From positions 558,001 through 622,000 of the forward strand of contig JAACTC010000005.1 of NCBI GenBank assembly GCA_009993635.1: DNA of 64,000 bases, in the 5' to 3' direction. This document shows, one piece after another, positions 26,651-36,378 of this stretch. Each line of letters starts with the position of its first letter. Position 1 is the first letter of the stretch. This stretch comes from Erythrobacter sp. (GTDB lineage: Bacteria; Pseudomonadota; Alphaproteobacteria; Sphingomonadales; Sphingomonadaceae). The notes under the pieces are model-generated. The model did no database searches. It was not told the origin of the DNA and worked only from the letters and a program-made list of their open reading frames with translations. A program made the translations under genes and the position numbers.

Positions 26651-27430
26651 CTAGCCCCTGCAAGTTTGCACGAAGTTGATACCCAATGAAGTGACAAGAA
26701 CGCCTTCGACATACGGGGAGGAAAAAGACTGGCTCAGGTCGAAGGCGAAATGATCAATCAGCCTCTGACCAGCGAGGACATCATAGGTCGCATCCATATT
26801 AAAACCACCGCTAGACTTACCGTAGACATGCGGATCTTGGCATGAGTATGGGTAATCGACGGCAGTAATACGGCCCGGCCAGGAGAGTTTCTTTTTGTAC
26901 AGCAGCTGCGAGCGATCCACCGCTTCTTTGCCCATCTGCTCAGCGGTTCTCTCAGATCGGTAATAGATCGCTTTGAACTCAGCAGCTAATTCTTCCCGGA
27001 TCGAGGACTTAAGGTTCACTGGCGGGCACGGCGCAAAGGTTTCACCTCTTGGAACCAGATCGTTCAACAAGCGCACTTCTTCTGGACCAAGTCTCGACAA
27101 GATATCAGCGAAATTGGCGTGGTGACTGTGGTATCCACGCGAAGCTGACACCAGCAAATTAGCCCACATCTCGGTCAACGTTTCGTCGTCTTCAGAGAAG
27201 GAAGCCTTCTGAAAATACTGGAGGGCGAAGCCCGGCGGCAATTGGGTCAGTTGCTCCGGCTCAACTTTAGACTCAAATCGCTGTAAAATTTTTGACAGTC
27301 GATCCCCTGCATAAGCCCGGAACTGCTCACCAAGCGCGTCGAAGCTTGGACCGAGAAGCTTATCAGCCACCCAAGTGCTGACTCCACTGCCAGCTAAGAT
27401 GCTGGCCGCAGTTACCAATTCAGCTGGCAT
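26651..27430 (-). CDS. Abi-alpha (DUF4393)-like protein inserted in the propionate operon
   Basis: A 259-residue protein. After a small-residue N-terminal stretch, the segment around 63-95 (LPPGFALQYFQKAS, then DDETLTEMWANLLVSA) follows the pattern of the Abi-alpha/DUF4393 family, named for likeness to abortive infection proteins. The function of this family is untested as far as I know. Three rows in the gene count 31/60, 34/60 and 25/60 G+C, clearly under the neighbours, and its codons are AT-richer. It sits 9 bases after pccB and 5 bases before the epimerase, so it is read with them. Transfer into the operon is inferred. Confidence 0.6.
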   Translation of the reverse strand: MPAELVTAASILAGSGVSTWVADKLLGPSFDALGEQFRAYAGDRLSKILQRFESKVEPEQLTQLPPGFALQYFQKASFSEDDETLTEMWANLLVSASRGYHSHHANFADILSRLGPEEVRLLNDLVPRGETFAPCPPVNLKSSIREELAAEFKAIYYRSERTAEQMGKEAVDRSQLLYKKKLSWPGRITAVDYPYSCQDPHVYGKSSGGFNMDATYDVLAGQRLIDHFAFDLSQSFSSPYVEGVLVTSLGINFVQTCRG

Positions 27431-27439
27431 TAGCTTCCC

Positions 27440-28972
27440 TCACAACGGAATATTATCGTGCTTCTTCCACGGGTTGCTCAGTTCCTTGCCGCGCAGCTTC
27501 CGCAGCCCCAGCGCGATCCGCCGCCGGGTCGAGCGCGGGTAGATGACCTCGTCGATATAGCCGCGTGAGGCGGCGACGAAGGGGTTGGCGAAGCGGTCTT
27601 CGTATTCCTTGGTCTTCTCGGCGATCTTTTCGGGATCGTCGCGGTCCTGGCGGAAGATGATCTCCACCGCGCCCTTCGCGCCCATCACCGCGATCTCCGC
27701 CGTCGGCCATGCGTAGTTGAGGTCGCCGCGCAGGTGTTTGCTCGCCATCACGTCATACGCGCCGCCATAGGCCTTGCGGGTGATGACAGTGATCTTGGGC
27801 ACGGTCGCCTCGGCATAGGCGAACAGCAGCTTCGCGCCGTGCTTGATGATGCCGCCCAGTTCCTGGCTGGTGCCGGGGAGGAAGCCGGGCACATCGACGA
27901 AGGTCAGGATCGGAATGTCGAATGCGTCGCAGAAGCGCACGAAGCGCGCGGCTTTCTTGGACGAATTGATGTCGAGCACGCCCGCCAGCACCAGCGGCTG
28001 GTTGGCGACCACGCCCACGGTGCGGCCCTCCACGCGCCCGAAGCCGCAGATGATGTTGCCCGCGTGTTTCGGCTGGATCTCGAAGAAGTCGCCGTCGTCC
28101 AGCACCTTCGCGATGACCTCATGCATGTCGTAGGGCTGGTTGGCATTGTCGGGGATCAGCGTGTCGAGGCTTTCCTCGACCCGGTCCCACGGATCGCTCG
28201 TTGGCATGTCGGGCACCGGCTCGCGGTTCGACAGCGGGAGAAAGTCGAAGAAGCGGCGCGTGGCCATCAGCGTTTCGATGTCGTTCTCGAACGCGTCGTC
28301 GGCCACGCTGGTCTTGGTCGTGTGGGTGATTGCCCCGCCCAGCTCTTCCTGCGTGACGACTTCGTTGGTGACCGTTTTCACCACGTCGGGCCCGGTGACG
28401 AACATGTAGGAGCTGTCCTTCACCATGAAGATGAAGTCGGTCATCGCGGGGCTGTAAACCGCGCCGCCAGCACAAGGCCCCATGATGACGCTGATCTGCG
28501 GGATGACGCCCGATGCGAGCACGTTGCGCTGAAACACCTCGGCATAGCCGCCGAGCGACGCCACGCCTTCCTGAATACGCGCACCGCCTGAATCATTCAG
28601 GCCGATGACCGGCGCGCCGACCTTCATCGCGGTGTCCATCACCTTGCAGATCTTCTCCGCATGGCGTTTGGATAGCGATCCGCCGAAAACCGTGAAATCC
28701 TGGCTGAACACATAGACCAGCCGGCCATTGATCGTGCCCGACCCGGTGACGACGCCGTCGCCCATGATCTGCTGCTCTTCCATGCCGAAATCGGTGCAGT
28801 CGTGGACGACGTAGGTGTCGAGCTCCTCGAAGCTGCCTTCGTCGAGCAGCACGTCGAGCCGCTCGCGCGCGGTCAGCTTGCCCTTGGCATGCTGCGCGTC
28901 GATCCGCTTCTGGCCGCCACCCATGTGGGCAGCCTCACGGCGCTGTTCCATCTCGGAAATATTGGCTGACAT
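27440..28972 (-). CDS. pccB: Propionyl-CoA carboxylase beta subunit
   Basis: A 510-residue carboxyltransferase subunit with two crotonase-like halves. [43 protein letters not shown] and [10 protein letters not shown] are typical of PccB. With PccA it carboxylates propionyl-CoA. The ATG at 28972 has GAGGGA 6 bases ahead and gives the usual length; a longer open frame upstream is not coding. pccA is in another operon 11 kb away. Confidence 0.94.
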   Translation of the reverse strand: MSANISEMEQRREAAHMGGGQKRIDAQHAKGKLTARERLDVLLDEGSFEELDTYVVHDCTDFGMEEQQIMGDGVVTGSGTINGRLVYVFSQDFTVFGGSLSKRHAEKICKVMDTAMKVGAPVIGLNDSGGARIQEGVASLGGYAEVFQRNVLASGVIPQISVIMGPCAGGAVYSPAMTDFIFMVKDSSYMFVTGPDVVKTVTNEVVTQEELGGAITHTTKTSVADDAFENDIETLMATRRFFDFLPLSNREPVPDMPTSDPWDRVEESLDTLIPDNANQPYDMHEVIAKVLDDGDFFEIQPKHAGNIICGFGRVEGRTVGVVANQPLVLAGVLDINSSKKAARFVRFCDAFDIPILTFVDVPGFLPGTSQELGGIIKHGAKLLFAYAEATVPKITVITRKAYGGAYDVMASKHLRGDLNYAWPTAEIAVMGAKGAVEIIFRQDRDDPEKIAEKTKEYEDRFANPFVAASRGYIDEVIYPRSTRRRIALGLRKLRGKELSNPWKKHDNIPL

Positions 28973-29024
28973 ACGCGTCCCTCTTAAACTGTTGGGGATG
29001 CGTTGCACGGCTAGGCCGTAACGG

Positions 29025-29885
29025 TCAATCGGTCGGCGGGGGAGGCGGCGCCTCCTGATCGCGGACATGCGGGTAGATCGTGGCAAAGCGTTCGCGGCTT
29101 TCCGGCGAGCCGACCACCAGTACCGGAGCATCGCCGCACGCTTCGTGCAGCGCCTTGGCGGTTTCGGGAGCAATATAGGCGCTGGGCGGCCCGCCCCAGT
29201 TCATCGGTTCGCCCAGCCGGGCGAGCGTCTGCCCGCCGACGCGATCCTTGAGGATGTAAAACCCCTCCTCATCCCTATCCAGCCCGATCTCGCCGTGGAA
29301 GAATGCCAGCTTGTCCGCCTCGCCATCGCCGTGCGTCGCCCAGAAACAGCCATCGCGAAGCTCGACCTTACCATAAATCAGCGCCTCGTTCTGCGCGCCC
29401 GTACGCGCCGAGGATGCGGGCCAGAAGCGAATGCCGGGCTTTGCCGAGTCCGATACGGCGGGCAGGTTCATCGCGGGGGCAACCCCCCAGGCAATATGTT
29501 TCGGCACGTTCCAGCCGTTGTCGCGCGCCCATCGTGCGAAATCGCTTTGGGTCATCCCCACATCGATCTGGGTGATCGCCCCATCCGGCCCCTTGCCATC
29601 ATATCCCGCGCCGAGCAGCGCATGCGCCGCTTCCAGCCGGTCGAACCATGCCTGCCCGATTTCGCGCGCGTTGGCGGGCAGCGGAGCACTCGCCTCGCGC
29701 CGTGCATACCCTTCCCCCTCCAGCCGCTCTGCCCGCGTCAGCTTCGCATAGTCGGGCGCCGGCGCCGCCGCCTGCGTGGCGTAGCTGCTGTCCTGTCGCT
29801 CTTGCGCATGATCGGAGGATTGCTCCTCGGCAGGAATGGGAGAGCACGCTGCGAGAAAGGCGATCGAGGTGGCAAGGATGCGCAT
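29025..29885 (-). CDS. Lipoprotein of unknown function
   Basis: A 286-residue product. The start [14 protein letters not shown] is a lipoprotein signal with lipobox LAAC, and GGAGG stands just before the ATG. The mature part begins with a Gln/Ala-rich linker, then a globular domain with [27 protein letters not shown] and [20 protein letters not shown], ending in a proline run. I do not recognise a family. It lies between pccB and glutathione reductase on the same strand. Confidence 0.65.
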   Translation of the reverse strand: MRILATSIAFLAACSPIPAEEQSSDHAQERQDSSYATQAAAPAPDYAKLTRAERLEGEGYARREASAPLPANAREIGQAWFDRLEAAHALLGAGYDGKGPDGAITQIDVGMTQSDFARWARDNGWNVPKHIAWGVAPAMNLPAVSDSAKPGIRFWPASSARTGAQNEALIYGKVELRDGCFWATHGDGEADKLAFFHGEIGLDRDEEGFYILKDRVGGQTLARLGEPMNWGGPPSAYIAPETAKALHEACGDAPVLVVGSPESRERFATIYPHVRDQEAPPPPPTD

Positions 29886-29932
29886 TGCGCCCTCCTTCCA
29901 CCCCTCTGCCTTGCCGGGCGCTGAACCCTGCG

Positions 29933-31288
29933 TCAGCGCATCAGGACGAGCTCTTCGGCCATGGTCGGGTGGATTGCGACGGTGGAATCGAAATCCGCCT
30001 TGGTCAGCCCGGCCTTCACCGCGATGGCCGCCGCCTGCATCATTTCGGGCGCTTCGGGGGCGATCATGTGGATGCCCACGATCCGGCCGCTGTCGCCGTC
30101 GCAGATCATCTTCATCAGACTGCGTTCGTTGCGACCCGCCAGCACGTTCTTCATCGGGCGGAAGTCGGACAGGTATACCTTCACGCTGCCCAGTGCCTCC
30201 TTCGCTTCGCCCTCGGTCATGCCGACCGCGGCGATGGGCGGGTGGCTGAACACCGCGCTGGGGACGCAGCTGTGGTCCACCGCAACCGGATCGCCTTTGC
30301 CGAACACCGTATCGGCAAAGGCCTGCCCTTCGCGGATCGCCACCGGGGTCAGCTGCACGCGGTCGGTCACGTCGCCGACGGCATAGATATGGTCGACATT
30401 GGTCTTGCTGAACCGGTCGACCTTCACTTCGCCGCCCTCGCCCAGTTCGACGCCCGCCTTGTCGAGGCCAAGGCCTTCGGTGTTGGGAATGCGGCCCACC
30501 GCGAACATGACCAGATCGGCCTTTTCCTCGTCGCAGTCGGACAGTTTCACGAAATAGCCGCCGTCGTCGCACGGCTTGATATATTCGAAGGTGGTGTTGA
30601 AGCGGAACTTGATCCCCTTCGTGGTCGAAATCTGTAACAGCCGGTCGCGCACCGCCTCGTCATAGCTGCGCAGCAGGCGGTCGCCCCGGTTTACGATATG
30701 CACATCGCAGCCGAATTCGTTGAAAATGCCCGCGAACTCGTTGGCGATATAGCCGCCGCCCGCGATGATGATCTTCTTGGGCAACGCGTCGAGATGGAAC
30801 GCGTCGTTGGACGAGATCGCGTGTTCGGCGCCCTGGCACTCGGGCATGCGCGGGCGTGCGCCGGTGGCGATCAGGATGTGTTTTGCGGTGACCGTCTTGC
30901 CGCTCGCCAGCGTGATCTCGTGCGGGCCGGTGATTTCGGCGCGTTCCTTGAAGATCGTGACGTCGTGATTTTCCAGCGTGTCGGTATAGGCCCCTTCGAT
31001 CCGGGTCACGTCGTCGAGCACGTTGTCGCGCAGCTTGATCCAGTCGAACGACCGCTCGCCGATATCCCAGCCGAACCGCTGGCAGTCTTCCAGATCCTCG
31101 GCAAAATGTGCGCCGTAGACCAGCATTTTCTTGGGCACGCAGCCACGGATCACGCAGGTGCCGCCCACCCGATGCTCTTCCGCGATCGCGACCTTGGCGC
31201 CGTGCGCCGCGCTGACCCGTGACGCGCGCACCCCGCCCGATCCTGCGCCGATGGTGAAGAGGTCGTAGTCGTACTGGGAATCGGGCAT
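29933..31288 (-). CDS. gor: Glutathione-disulfide reductase
   Basis: A 451-residue flavoprotein that reduces glutathione disulfide with NADPH. The FAD site GAGSGGV is at 14-20, the redox pair C45 and C50 lies in GGTCVIRGC, the NADPH site is GGGYIANEFAG, and the C-terminal VAIHPTMAEELV carries the catalytic His. AGGAG lies 6 bases before the ATG at 31288. It follows the plant/alphaproteobacterial type of the enzyme in overall layout. Confidence 0.92.
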   Translation of the reverse strand: MPDSQYDYDLFTIGAGSGGVRASRVSAAHGAKVAIAEEHRVGGTCVIRGCVPKKMLVYGAHFAEDLEDCQRFGWDIGERSFDWIKLRDNVLDDVTRIEGAYTDTLENHDVTIFKERAEITGPHEITLASGKTVTAKHILIATGARPRMPECQGAEHAISSNDAFHLDALPKKIIIAGGGYIANEFAGIFNEFGCDVHIVNRGDRLLRSYDEAVRDRLLQISTTKGIKFRFNTTFEYIKPCDDGGYFVKLSDCDEEKADLVMFAVGRIPNTEGLGLDKAGVELGEGGEVKVDRFSKTNVDHIYAVGDVTDRVQLTPVAIREGQAFADTVFGKGDPVAVDHSCVPSAVFSHPPIAAVGMTEGEAKEALGSVKVYLSDFRPMKNVLAGRNERSLMKMICDGDSGRIVGIHMIAPEAPEMMQAAAIAVKAGLTKADFDSTVAIHPTMAEELVLMR

Positions 31289-31367
31289 GTGCGCTCCTGC
31301 TGGCAAGAGCGCGCGATATGGCGGTGCCGATGGCAAATTCCAACCGCAAGCGGCTGGCAGCAGAATG

Positions 31368-32075
31368 TTATCGGTGCCGGACCGCCGGATCCTCGAGCGC
31401 AAGCTGGCGTGCGGTGGAGGCGGTCTGCGTCACGAAAAGGCCGATCAGCAGCGCGCCCACCGCGCCGACGAACAGGTCAAAACCGGTGAACACGCCGATA
31501 AGCGGGGTCGGCCCAAACACGATCATCGCAAGCGTCATCGCGACCAGCACCAACCGCAATTCGGTCGGCCCGGCCTTGAGGTAGGAGAGCCGCAATTCGC
31601 CCATAACCCTAACCGACAGGAACGCGTGGATCGACATCAGCAGGTACCCCGCCAACGCCACCAGCGCGACCTCCAGCTGGATATAGGCAGAGGCGCCCAG
31701 GCCCAGCACGACCAGCGTCGTCGCCAGCCCATCGCAGCTGTGATCGAGGAAATAGCCGTAGCGGGGGCGCTCTATCTTGCGAAAACGCGCCAGACTGCCG
31801 TCGAGCGAATCGCCGAACCAGTGGACGAAATATCCGCCGATCGAGAGCCACAGCCAGCCGTCGCCCAGATTGCTGGCGGCATAGCCGGCGAACACGGCAA
31901 GCGCGCCGACCATCCCTGCAAACGTGAGCATATCCGGAGTAACCCACCGCGGCAGGTGGGCACACAGCCAGTTGAGCAGCCTGCGTTCACCACGCGCCAG
32001 CACGTTCTGCTGGATGCGGTCGATCGGTTGCGCGGTCGAGGGCAGCCCCTCGCCGGGCGAATTATCCTGGTTCAT
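31368..32075 (-). CDS. CDP-alcohol phosphatidyltransferase family membrane protein
   Basis: A 235-residue integral membrane enzyme of phospholipid or related head-group transfer. The catalytic motif is DGSLAR (D92, G93, A96, R97), G107, D111 and D115. Nine residues lie between R97 and G107, one more than the usual seven to eight. About six hydrophobic segments surround it. The donor or acceptor alcohol cannot be named. Confidence 0.8.
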   Translation of the reverse strand: MNQDNSPGEGLPSTAQPIDRIQQNVLARGERRLLNWLCAHLPRWVTPDMLTFAGMVGALAVFAGYAASNLGDGWLWLSIGGYFVHWFGDSLDGSLARFRKIERPRYGYFLDHSCDGLATTLVVLGLGASAYIQLEVALVALAGYLLMSIHAFLSVRVMGELRLSYLKAGPTELRLVLVAMTLAMIVFGPTPLIGVFTGFDLFVGAVGALLIGLFVTQTASTARQLALEDPAVRHR

Positions 32076-32123
32076 GCGATAACGTTATCGGCGAGCACGC
32101 TGGCGCGTGCAAGCCTTGCCGCC

Positions 32124-33545
32124 TTAGCCTTCCCCGCCGCTGGATCGCGAACCGCCCTGACGACTGCGCCGTCCCTGGCCGCCACCACGGTTCTGGCCGC
32201 CGCCACCACTGCCGCTGCGACCCTGGCCTGCGCCGCCCGGTCCACCACGGCCGCGGCCGCCCTGCGGCTTGCCCTTGCGGCTGGGATGCTTCGCCTTCGG
32301 CTTGCGCGCGCCGTCGCCGATCGGCTTGGGGCTGACGCGCTGGCCGCGCTGCTGCTTGGGGGCAGGCTTGGTCGGGCCGACGCCTTCGACCACCGCGCGG
32401 AAATTATCCGGCAGCGGCAGGCGTTCGAACTCGGCGTCGGTCGTCTTGCGGATATCCTTGAGATACTGCCGCTCGTCCTCAGCACAGAACGCGATGGCGA
32501 TGCCGTCGGCACCCGCACGCGCGGTCCGCCCGATGCGGTGAACATACTGTTCCGGCACGTTGGGCAGTTCGTAATTGATGACGTGGCTGACGCCGGGAAT
32601 GTCGATCCCGCGTGCGGCGACATCGGTCGCCACCAGCACCGGGGTCTTGGCCCGCTTGAACTCGTCGAGCGCGCGTTCGCGCTGCGGCTGGCTCTTGTTG
32701 CCGTGGATCGCGTTGGCCGCGATGTTCACCTGCGCCAGCTTCTTCACCACACGGTCGCAACCATGCTTGGTGCGCGCGAAGACGAGCACGCGTTCGAGCT
32801 TGCCGGGGATTTCGTGGCGGCCCGACAGGATCAGTTCGAGCAGGCTCTGCTTTTCGTCCTGCTGGACCATGAACAGGAACTGCTCGATCCGCTCCGCCGT
32901 GGTGCTTTCCGGCGTGACCGAAACCTGCGCCGGATTGCGGCAGTACTGGCTGACCAGATCCTTGATCGCCTTGGGCATCGTGGCGCTGAAGAACAGCGTC
33001 TGGCGCGTCTTGGGCGTCAGTTCGTTGATCTTGCGCAGCGCGTGGATGAACCCGAGGTCGAGCATCTGGTCGGCTTCGTCGAGCACCAGGATCTCGACCC
33101 CGTCGAGATTGAAGGCGCGCTGGTCGATCAGGTCGAGCAGGCGGCCCGGCGTCGCGACGAGGATGTCGGTGCCACGGTGCAGCTTGTTGCGGTCCTTGTT
33201 GACCGAGGTGCCGCCGACGATCGACTGCACTTTCAGGCCCGCAAGCGCGCCATAATCCTTGGCGCTCTGGGCGATCTGCCCGGCCAGTTCGCGCGTCGGC
33301 GCAAGCACGAGCATGCGGCACGACTTGAACGGGGTCTGTTTGTCCGCTTCGCGCAGATTGTCGATGCTCGGCAGCATGAACGCGGCGGTCTTGCCGGTGC
33401 CCGTCTGCGCAATGCCCAGCAGGTCGCGGCCTTCGAGCACGGGCGGAATCGCCTGCGCCTGGATCGGAGTGGGTTCGGTATAGCCCTTGAGGTCGAGGGC
33501 CTGGAGAACGGGCTGCGACAGCCCGAGGTCTTTGAATTCGGTCAT
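32124..33545 (-). CDS. rhlE: DEAD-box RNA helicase, RhlE type
   Basis: A 473-residue helicase. Visible motifs are the Q motif (GYTEPTPIQAQAIP), motif I (AQTGTGKT), PTRELAGQ, DEAD, SAT, and motif VI HRIGRTARAG. The C-terminal 90 residues are basic and then Gly/Arg/Ser-rich, a flexible RNA-binding tail. RhlE proteins remodel RNA in ribosome assembly and cold. The ATG at 33545 gives the standard start MTEFKDLGLS. Confidence 0.92.
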   Translation of the reverse strand: MTEFKDLGLSQPVLQALDLKGYTEPTPIQAQAIPPVLEGRDLLGIAQTGTGKTAAFMLPSIDNLREADKQTPFKSCRMLVLAPTRELAGQIAQSAKDYGALAGLKVQSIVGGTSVNKDRNKLHRGTDILVATPGRLLDLIDQRAFNLDGVEILVLDEADQMLDLGFIHALRKINELTPKTRQTLFFSATMPKAIKDLVSQYCRNPAQVSVTPESTTAERIEQFLFMVQQDEKQSLLELILSGRHEIPGKLERVLVFARTKHGCDRVVKKLAQVNIAANAIHGNKSQPQRERALDEFKRAKTPVLVATDVAARGIDIPGVSHVINYELPNVPEQYVHRIGRTARAGADGIAIAFCAEDERQYLKDIRKTTDAEFERLPLPDNFRAVVEGVGPTKPAPKQQRGQRVSPKPIGDGARKPKAKHPSRKGKPQGGRGRGGPGGAGQGRSGSGGGGQNRGGGQGRRSRQGGSRSSGGEG

Positions 33546-33843
33546 GTGAATATGTGACTCGCATCGGATGCGGTTCGCGCCGCGCCAACCATGCAAACGG
33601 AAGGCGCGCGCTATCGCGGGGTTAAAGTAACCGCCCGCGTGAAAAGGGAAGTCTGTTGGAAAAATCGAACCGCTGCCGGGTCGGTCGCATAATGTGCGGG
33701 CCGCCACTTCACGCTGGCAATCGCGCTTCGTTCGGGCGGTAGATGGTGCATCGCAGCGAAAAAGTCAATCGGAGACGCGGTTTTGCGAAACAAGCCGTGC
33801 TCGGCCTGCGTTGGTAGCGTGAGACGATTTGACGGAGGCGGGC
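33546..33843. promoter_or_regulatory. Divergent intergenic region between rhlE and mscS-like genes
   Basis: This 298-base stretch separates two genes that start in opposite directions, so it must hold both promoters and probably a long helicase 5' leader. No clear promoter boxes, hairpins or small reading frames were recognised. A GGAGG site at 33833-33837 serves the plus-strand gene. Confidence 0.4.
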
Positions 33844-34926
33844 ATGATCGAACCCATTACCGACCGTATCGAGCAGGGCAGCGGCCTGCTGGCCGATCCG
33901 CTTCAGGCCGCGCTGGCCGCCGGAATAGCGGTGGCTGTCGCACTGGCGCTGCATGCGCTGCTGTTTTTCCTGCTTCGCCGGTTCGCGCAGCGCACCGAGC
34001 AGTCGAGCGACGACATCGTTGTGAAGCACCTGTTCCGCCCCACCCGCCTCGCCTTCGTGGTTCTCGCGCTGATGGCGGCGGCGCGCTATGTTCCCGAATT
34101 GCGCAATATATGGGCCGATATCGCGACCTTCGTTCTGCCGGCCGTCGTGGGGTGGATGGTGCTTGCGATCGTGCGGGCACTGGTCGAAGCGGCGAAGTTG
34201 CGCGCCGACATTTCGGTGGCGGACAACCTCAAGGCGCGGCGCAAGCGCACCAAGCTGACCATGTTCAGCCGGATCGCGACCTTCATTATTGTCTTCATAA
34301 CCGTCGGCCTGATGCTGCTGGCGATTCCCGGCGTGCGGGATATCGGGCTGACGCTGGTCGCCTCCGCCGGGCTCGCGGGCCTCGCGGTGGGTGCCGCAGC
34401 GCAGCCCGCGCTCAAATCGCTGATCGCGGGCGTGCAGATGGCACTGACCGAGCCGATCAATATCGACGATGCCGTCGTGCTCGAAGGCGAATGGGGCTGG
34501 ATCGAGGATATCCGCACGACCTATGTGGTGGTGAAGATCTGGGACCAGCGGCGGCTGGTCGTGCCCACCAGTTATTTCCTCGAAAAGCCGTTCCAGAACT
34601 GGACCAAGCAGACCGCCGAACTGCTGGGCACGGTGTTCCTCCATCTCGACCCCAAGGCGAAGATCGGCCCGTTGCGCGAGGAATTCGAACGACAGATCTC
34701 TGCGAATCCGCGTTGGGATGGCCGGGTCCAGGTGGTCCAGGTGACCGAGACGACGCGCGATTCCAAGGAGGTGCGCCTGCTGATGAGCGCGAGTAACTCG
34801 CCCACGCTGTTCGACCTCAGATGCGATATCCGCGAGGGCATGATGGAATGGCTGGCGGACAACCGCCCGCAGGATTTCGCCAAGCTGCGCTTGCTGGAAG
34901 AGGCAGAGGCCGAACCGGCAGGCTAG
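33844..34926 (+). CDS. Small-conductance mechanosensitive channel family protein
   Basis: A 360-residue protein with hydrophobic segments at about 20-45, 62-80 and 88-110 and a fourth around 140-165. The pore-lining stretch with SAGLAGLAVGAAAQ and the beta domain with NIDDAVVLEGEWGWIEDI follow MscS relatives. Such channels open when the membrane is stretched by osmotic down-shock. A GGAGG site lies before the ATG. It ends in a 4-base overlap with the converging tspO gene. Confidence 0.85.
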   Translation: MIEPITDRIEQGSGLLADPLQAALAAGIAVAVALALHALLFFLLRRFAQRTEQSSDDIVVKHLFRPTRLAFVVLALMAAARYVPELRNIWADIATFVLPAVVGWMVLAIVRALVEAAKLRADISVADNLKARRKRTKLTMFSRIATFIIVFITVGLMLLAIPGVRDIGLTLVASAGLAGLAVGAAAQPALKSLIAGVQMALTEPINIDDAVVLEGEWGWIEDIRTTYVVVKIWDQRRLVVPTSYFLEKPFQNWTKQTAELLGTVFLHLDPKAKIGPLREEFERQISANPRWDGRVQVVQVTETTRDSKEVRLLMSASNSPTLFDLRCDIREGMMEWLADNRPQDFAKLRLLEEAEAEPAG

Positions 34927-35405
34927 GCAGTCGCCTTACGGCCGAACGGCGCGTTAAGCTTGACGATCTTCCAGTTGAGGATCGACGCGAAGCTGACCCA
35001 CGCAAGATAGGGCACGATCATCCAGCTCGCCGCGACCGACCATTCGCGCAGAAAAATGGTGAGCGCGAGCACCGACAGCCACAGGAACGGTACCTCGATC
35101 AGCGCCCAGTCGGGGCGCTTCACGGTGAAGAACAGCGGCGACCACAGGAAATGGAACAGCCCGTTGGCGAGGTAGAGGCCGATCAGCAGCGCACGCCCCC
35201 CCTCGTCCGCGCCGTTCCACGACAGCACGAAAGCCCACGCGGCCAGCACCAGGATCACCGTCCACGCGGGGCCGAACAGCCAGTCGGGCGGCTGCCAACT
35301 GGGCTTGGCAAGATTGCGATACCATTCGCCGATACTGGTCAGCAGCCCGCCGCCGACGGTCAGGATCAGCGCCCAGACGATGGCGAAGATGACGGGAAAG
35401 GACAC
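34923..35405 (-). CDS. tspO: TspO/MBR family protein
   Basis: A 160-residue protein with five hydrophobic helices. WYRNLAKPSWQPPDWLFGPAWTV is close to the WYxxLxKPxWxPPxxxFxPxWxxLY signature of the family, and LFHFLWSPLFF and LNWKIVKLN lie near the end. TspO binds porphyrins and in Rhodobacter represses pigment genes. The start is a GTG at 35405. Here no photosynthesis gene cluster is nearby, so a link to tetrapyrroles (hemA is in the window) is only a guess. Confidence 0.9.
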   Translation of the reverse strand: MSFPVIFAIVWALILTVGGGLLTSIGEWYRNLAKPSWQPPDWLFGPAWTVILVLAAWAFVLSWNGADEGGRALLIGLYLANGLFHFLWSPLFFTVKRPDWALIEVPFLWLSVLALTIFLREWSVAASWMIVPYLAWVSFASILNWKIVKLNAPFGRKATA

Positions 35406-35564
35406 GCACGAACGCTACGCCCCCGCTGCCCCCTTGGCAATGCAGTATGCAGCGCGCGCAAGGGATGCGCGGCACCATCGGCATCGCGGGCCACGCGCAT
35501 CGGCAGGCGTGGCGGATGGTGACAGAAAAGGCCTCCGGAAACGCATCCGGACGCCCCTGGGTGG

Positions 35565-35595
35565 GCCGGTGCCGCAAGCAATGCGCGACACCGGC
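35565..35595 (-). terminator. Hairpin after the EF-hand lipoprotein gene
   Basis: GCCGGTG and CACCGGC form a 7-base stem around a 17-base loop, 16 bases past the stop of the EF-hand gene. There is no T run, so a terminator role is uncertain. The remaining part of the gap 35406-35610 shows nothing else clear. Confidence 0.3.
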
Positions 35596-35610
35596 ACAGG
35601 GAAGTTCCGC

Positions 35611-36270
35611 TTACGGAGTGCGGCTGGAAGCGCGCGCCGTCTGGAATTCGGACTGCGAGAGGTAGCTGTCGCCATCCTCGTCGAAATAGAAGAAGGTCTC
35701 GCCCGCTTCGTTGATCTCTTCCGGCGTCAGGTACGGCGGCCTGGCATCGTTGGGTTCGGGTTCGGTCGGGTCGGTCGGCAGCGCCCAGATCGCATATTCG
35801 GCGACCGACAGCTTTCCGTCGTCATTGCGGTCGAGATAGGAGAAACCCATCGCACCGCGCGACGGCATCGTGGAACCGCTCATGCCGTCGCCGCTCGTTC
35901 CCGAGGTGCCGGCCATGTCGGACGAAGACATCGAGTCATCCCCATCGGAACCGCCACCGCTCATGCTGTCGCCGCCAGTGGAGCGATCGCTCATCGCACC
36001 GCCACCCTGCGCCTCGTTCATCATCGTGTCGCGATTGCGATCATATTCGTCGCTGACCGATTGCCGGTCCATCGAATCGAAGCGGCCCTGCTGATCGTCC
36101 GAAAGCTCGCCACCGACGGGATAGAGATCGTCCTCCGACTGGTCGGCATCGTCGACAACGAGTTCATCCACGTCATCGACCGGCGTGTTCTCTACATCTT
36201 CGGAATCGCAGGCGGCAAGAGCCAGAGCTGCGGTCGAGACCAGTGTGGTCAGGGCAAGCTTGCGTTTCAT
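35611..36270 (-). CDS. EF-hand lipoprotein with Met/Ser/Gly-rich middle
   Basis: A 219-residue protein with lipobox ALAAC (Cys21). Residues 24-50 are very acidic, 85-135 are a low-complexity Ser/Gly/Met/Asp stretch, and the end has two EF-hand loops: DRNDDGKLSVAE at 147-158 (canonical) and DEDGDSYLSQSE at 197-208 (Ser in place of the usual Gly6). It is likely exported and binds calcium. The ATG at 36270 gives the signal peptide directly, with GGAGAG ahead. Function unknown. Confidence 0.8.
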   Translation of the reverse strand: MKRKLALTTLVSTAALALAACDSEDVENTPVDDVDELVVDDADQSEDDLYPVGGELSDDQQGRFDSMDRQSVSDEYDRNRDTMMNEAQGGGAMSDRSTGGDSMSGGGSDGDDSMSSSDMAGTSGTSGDGMSGSTMPSRGAMGFSYLDRNDDGKLSVAEYAIWALPTDPTEPEPNDARPPYLTPEEINEAGETFFYFDEDGDSYLSQSEFQTARASSRTP

Positions 36271-36378
36271 CACGAAATTCTCTCCGGTGTTGTTCATAGG
36301 TTGCACTGACAACGAACGAACCGCACGAAATGTCCGTAAATCTTCATGGGCTGGAGCTTAGGCGGCTGTAAACGGGCG

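Noticed and set aside
26651..27430. Toxin-antitoxin or multi-gene defence island around the Abi-alpha-like gene
   Set aside because: No partner gene, nuclease, methylase or mobile element flanks it; neighbours are pccB and the epimerase.
31287..33557. Plus-strand frame of 756 codons opposite the CDP-alcohol transferase and helicase
   Set aside because: Both minus-strand genes have clear catalytic motifs; the opposite frame shows only biased composition.
34923..35405. Photosynthesis gene cluster suggested by tspO, hemA and crtZ
   Set aside because: The three genes are far apart and no puf, bch or other crt gene is present in the window.
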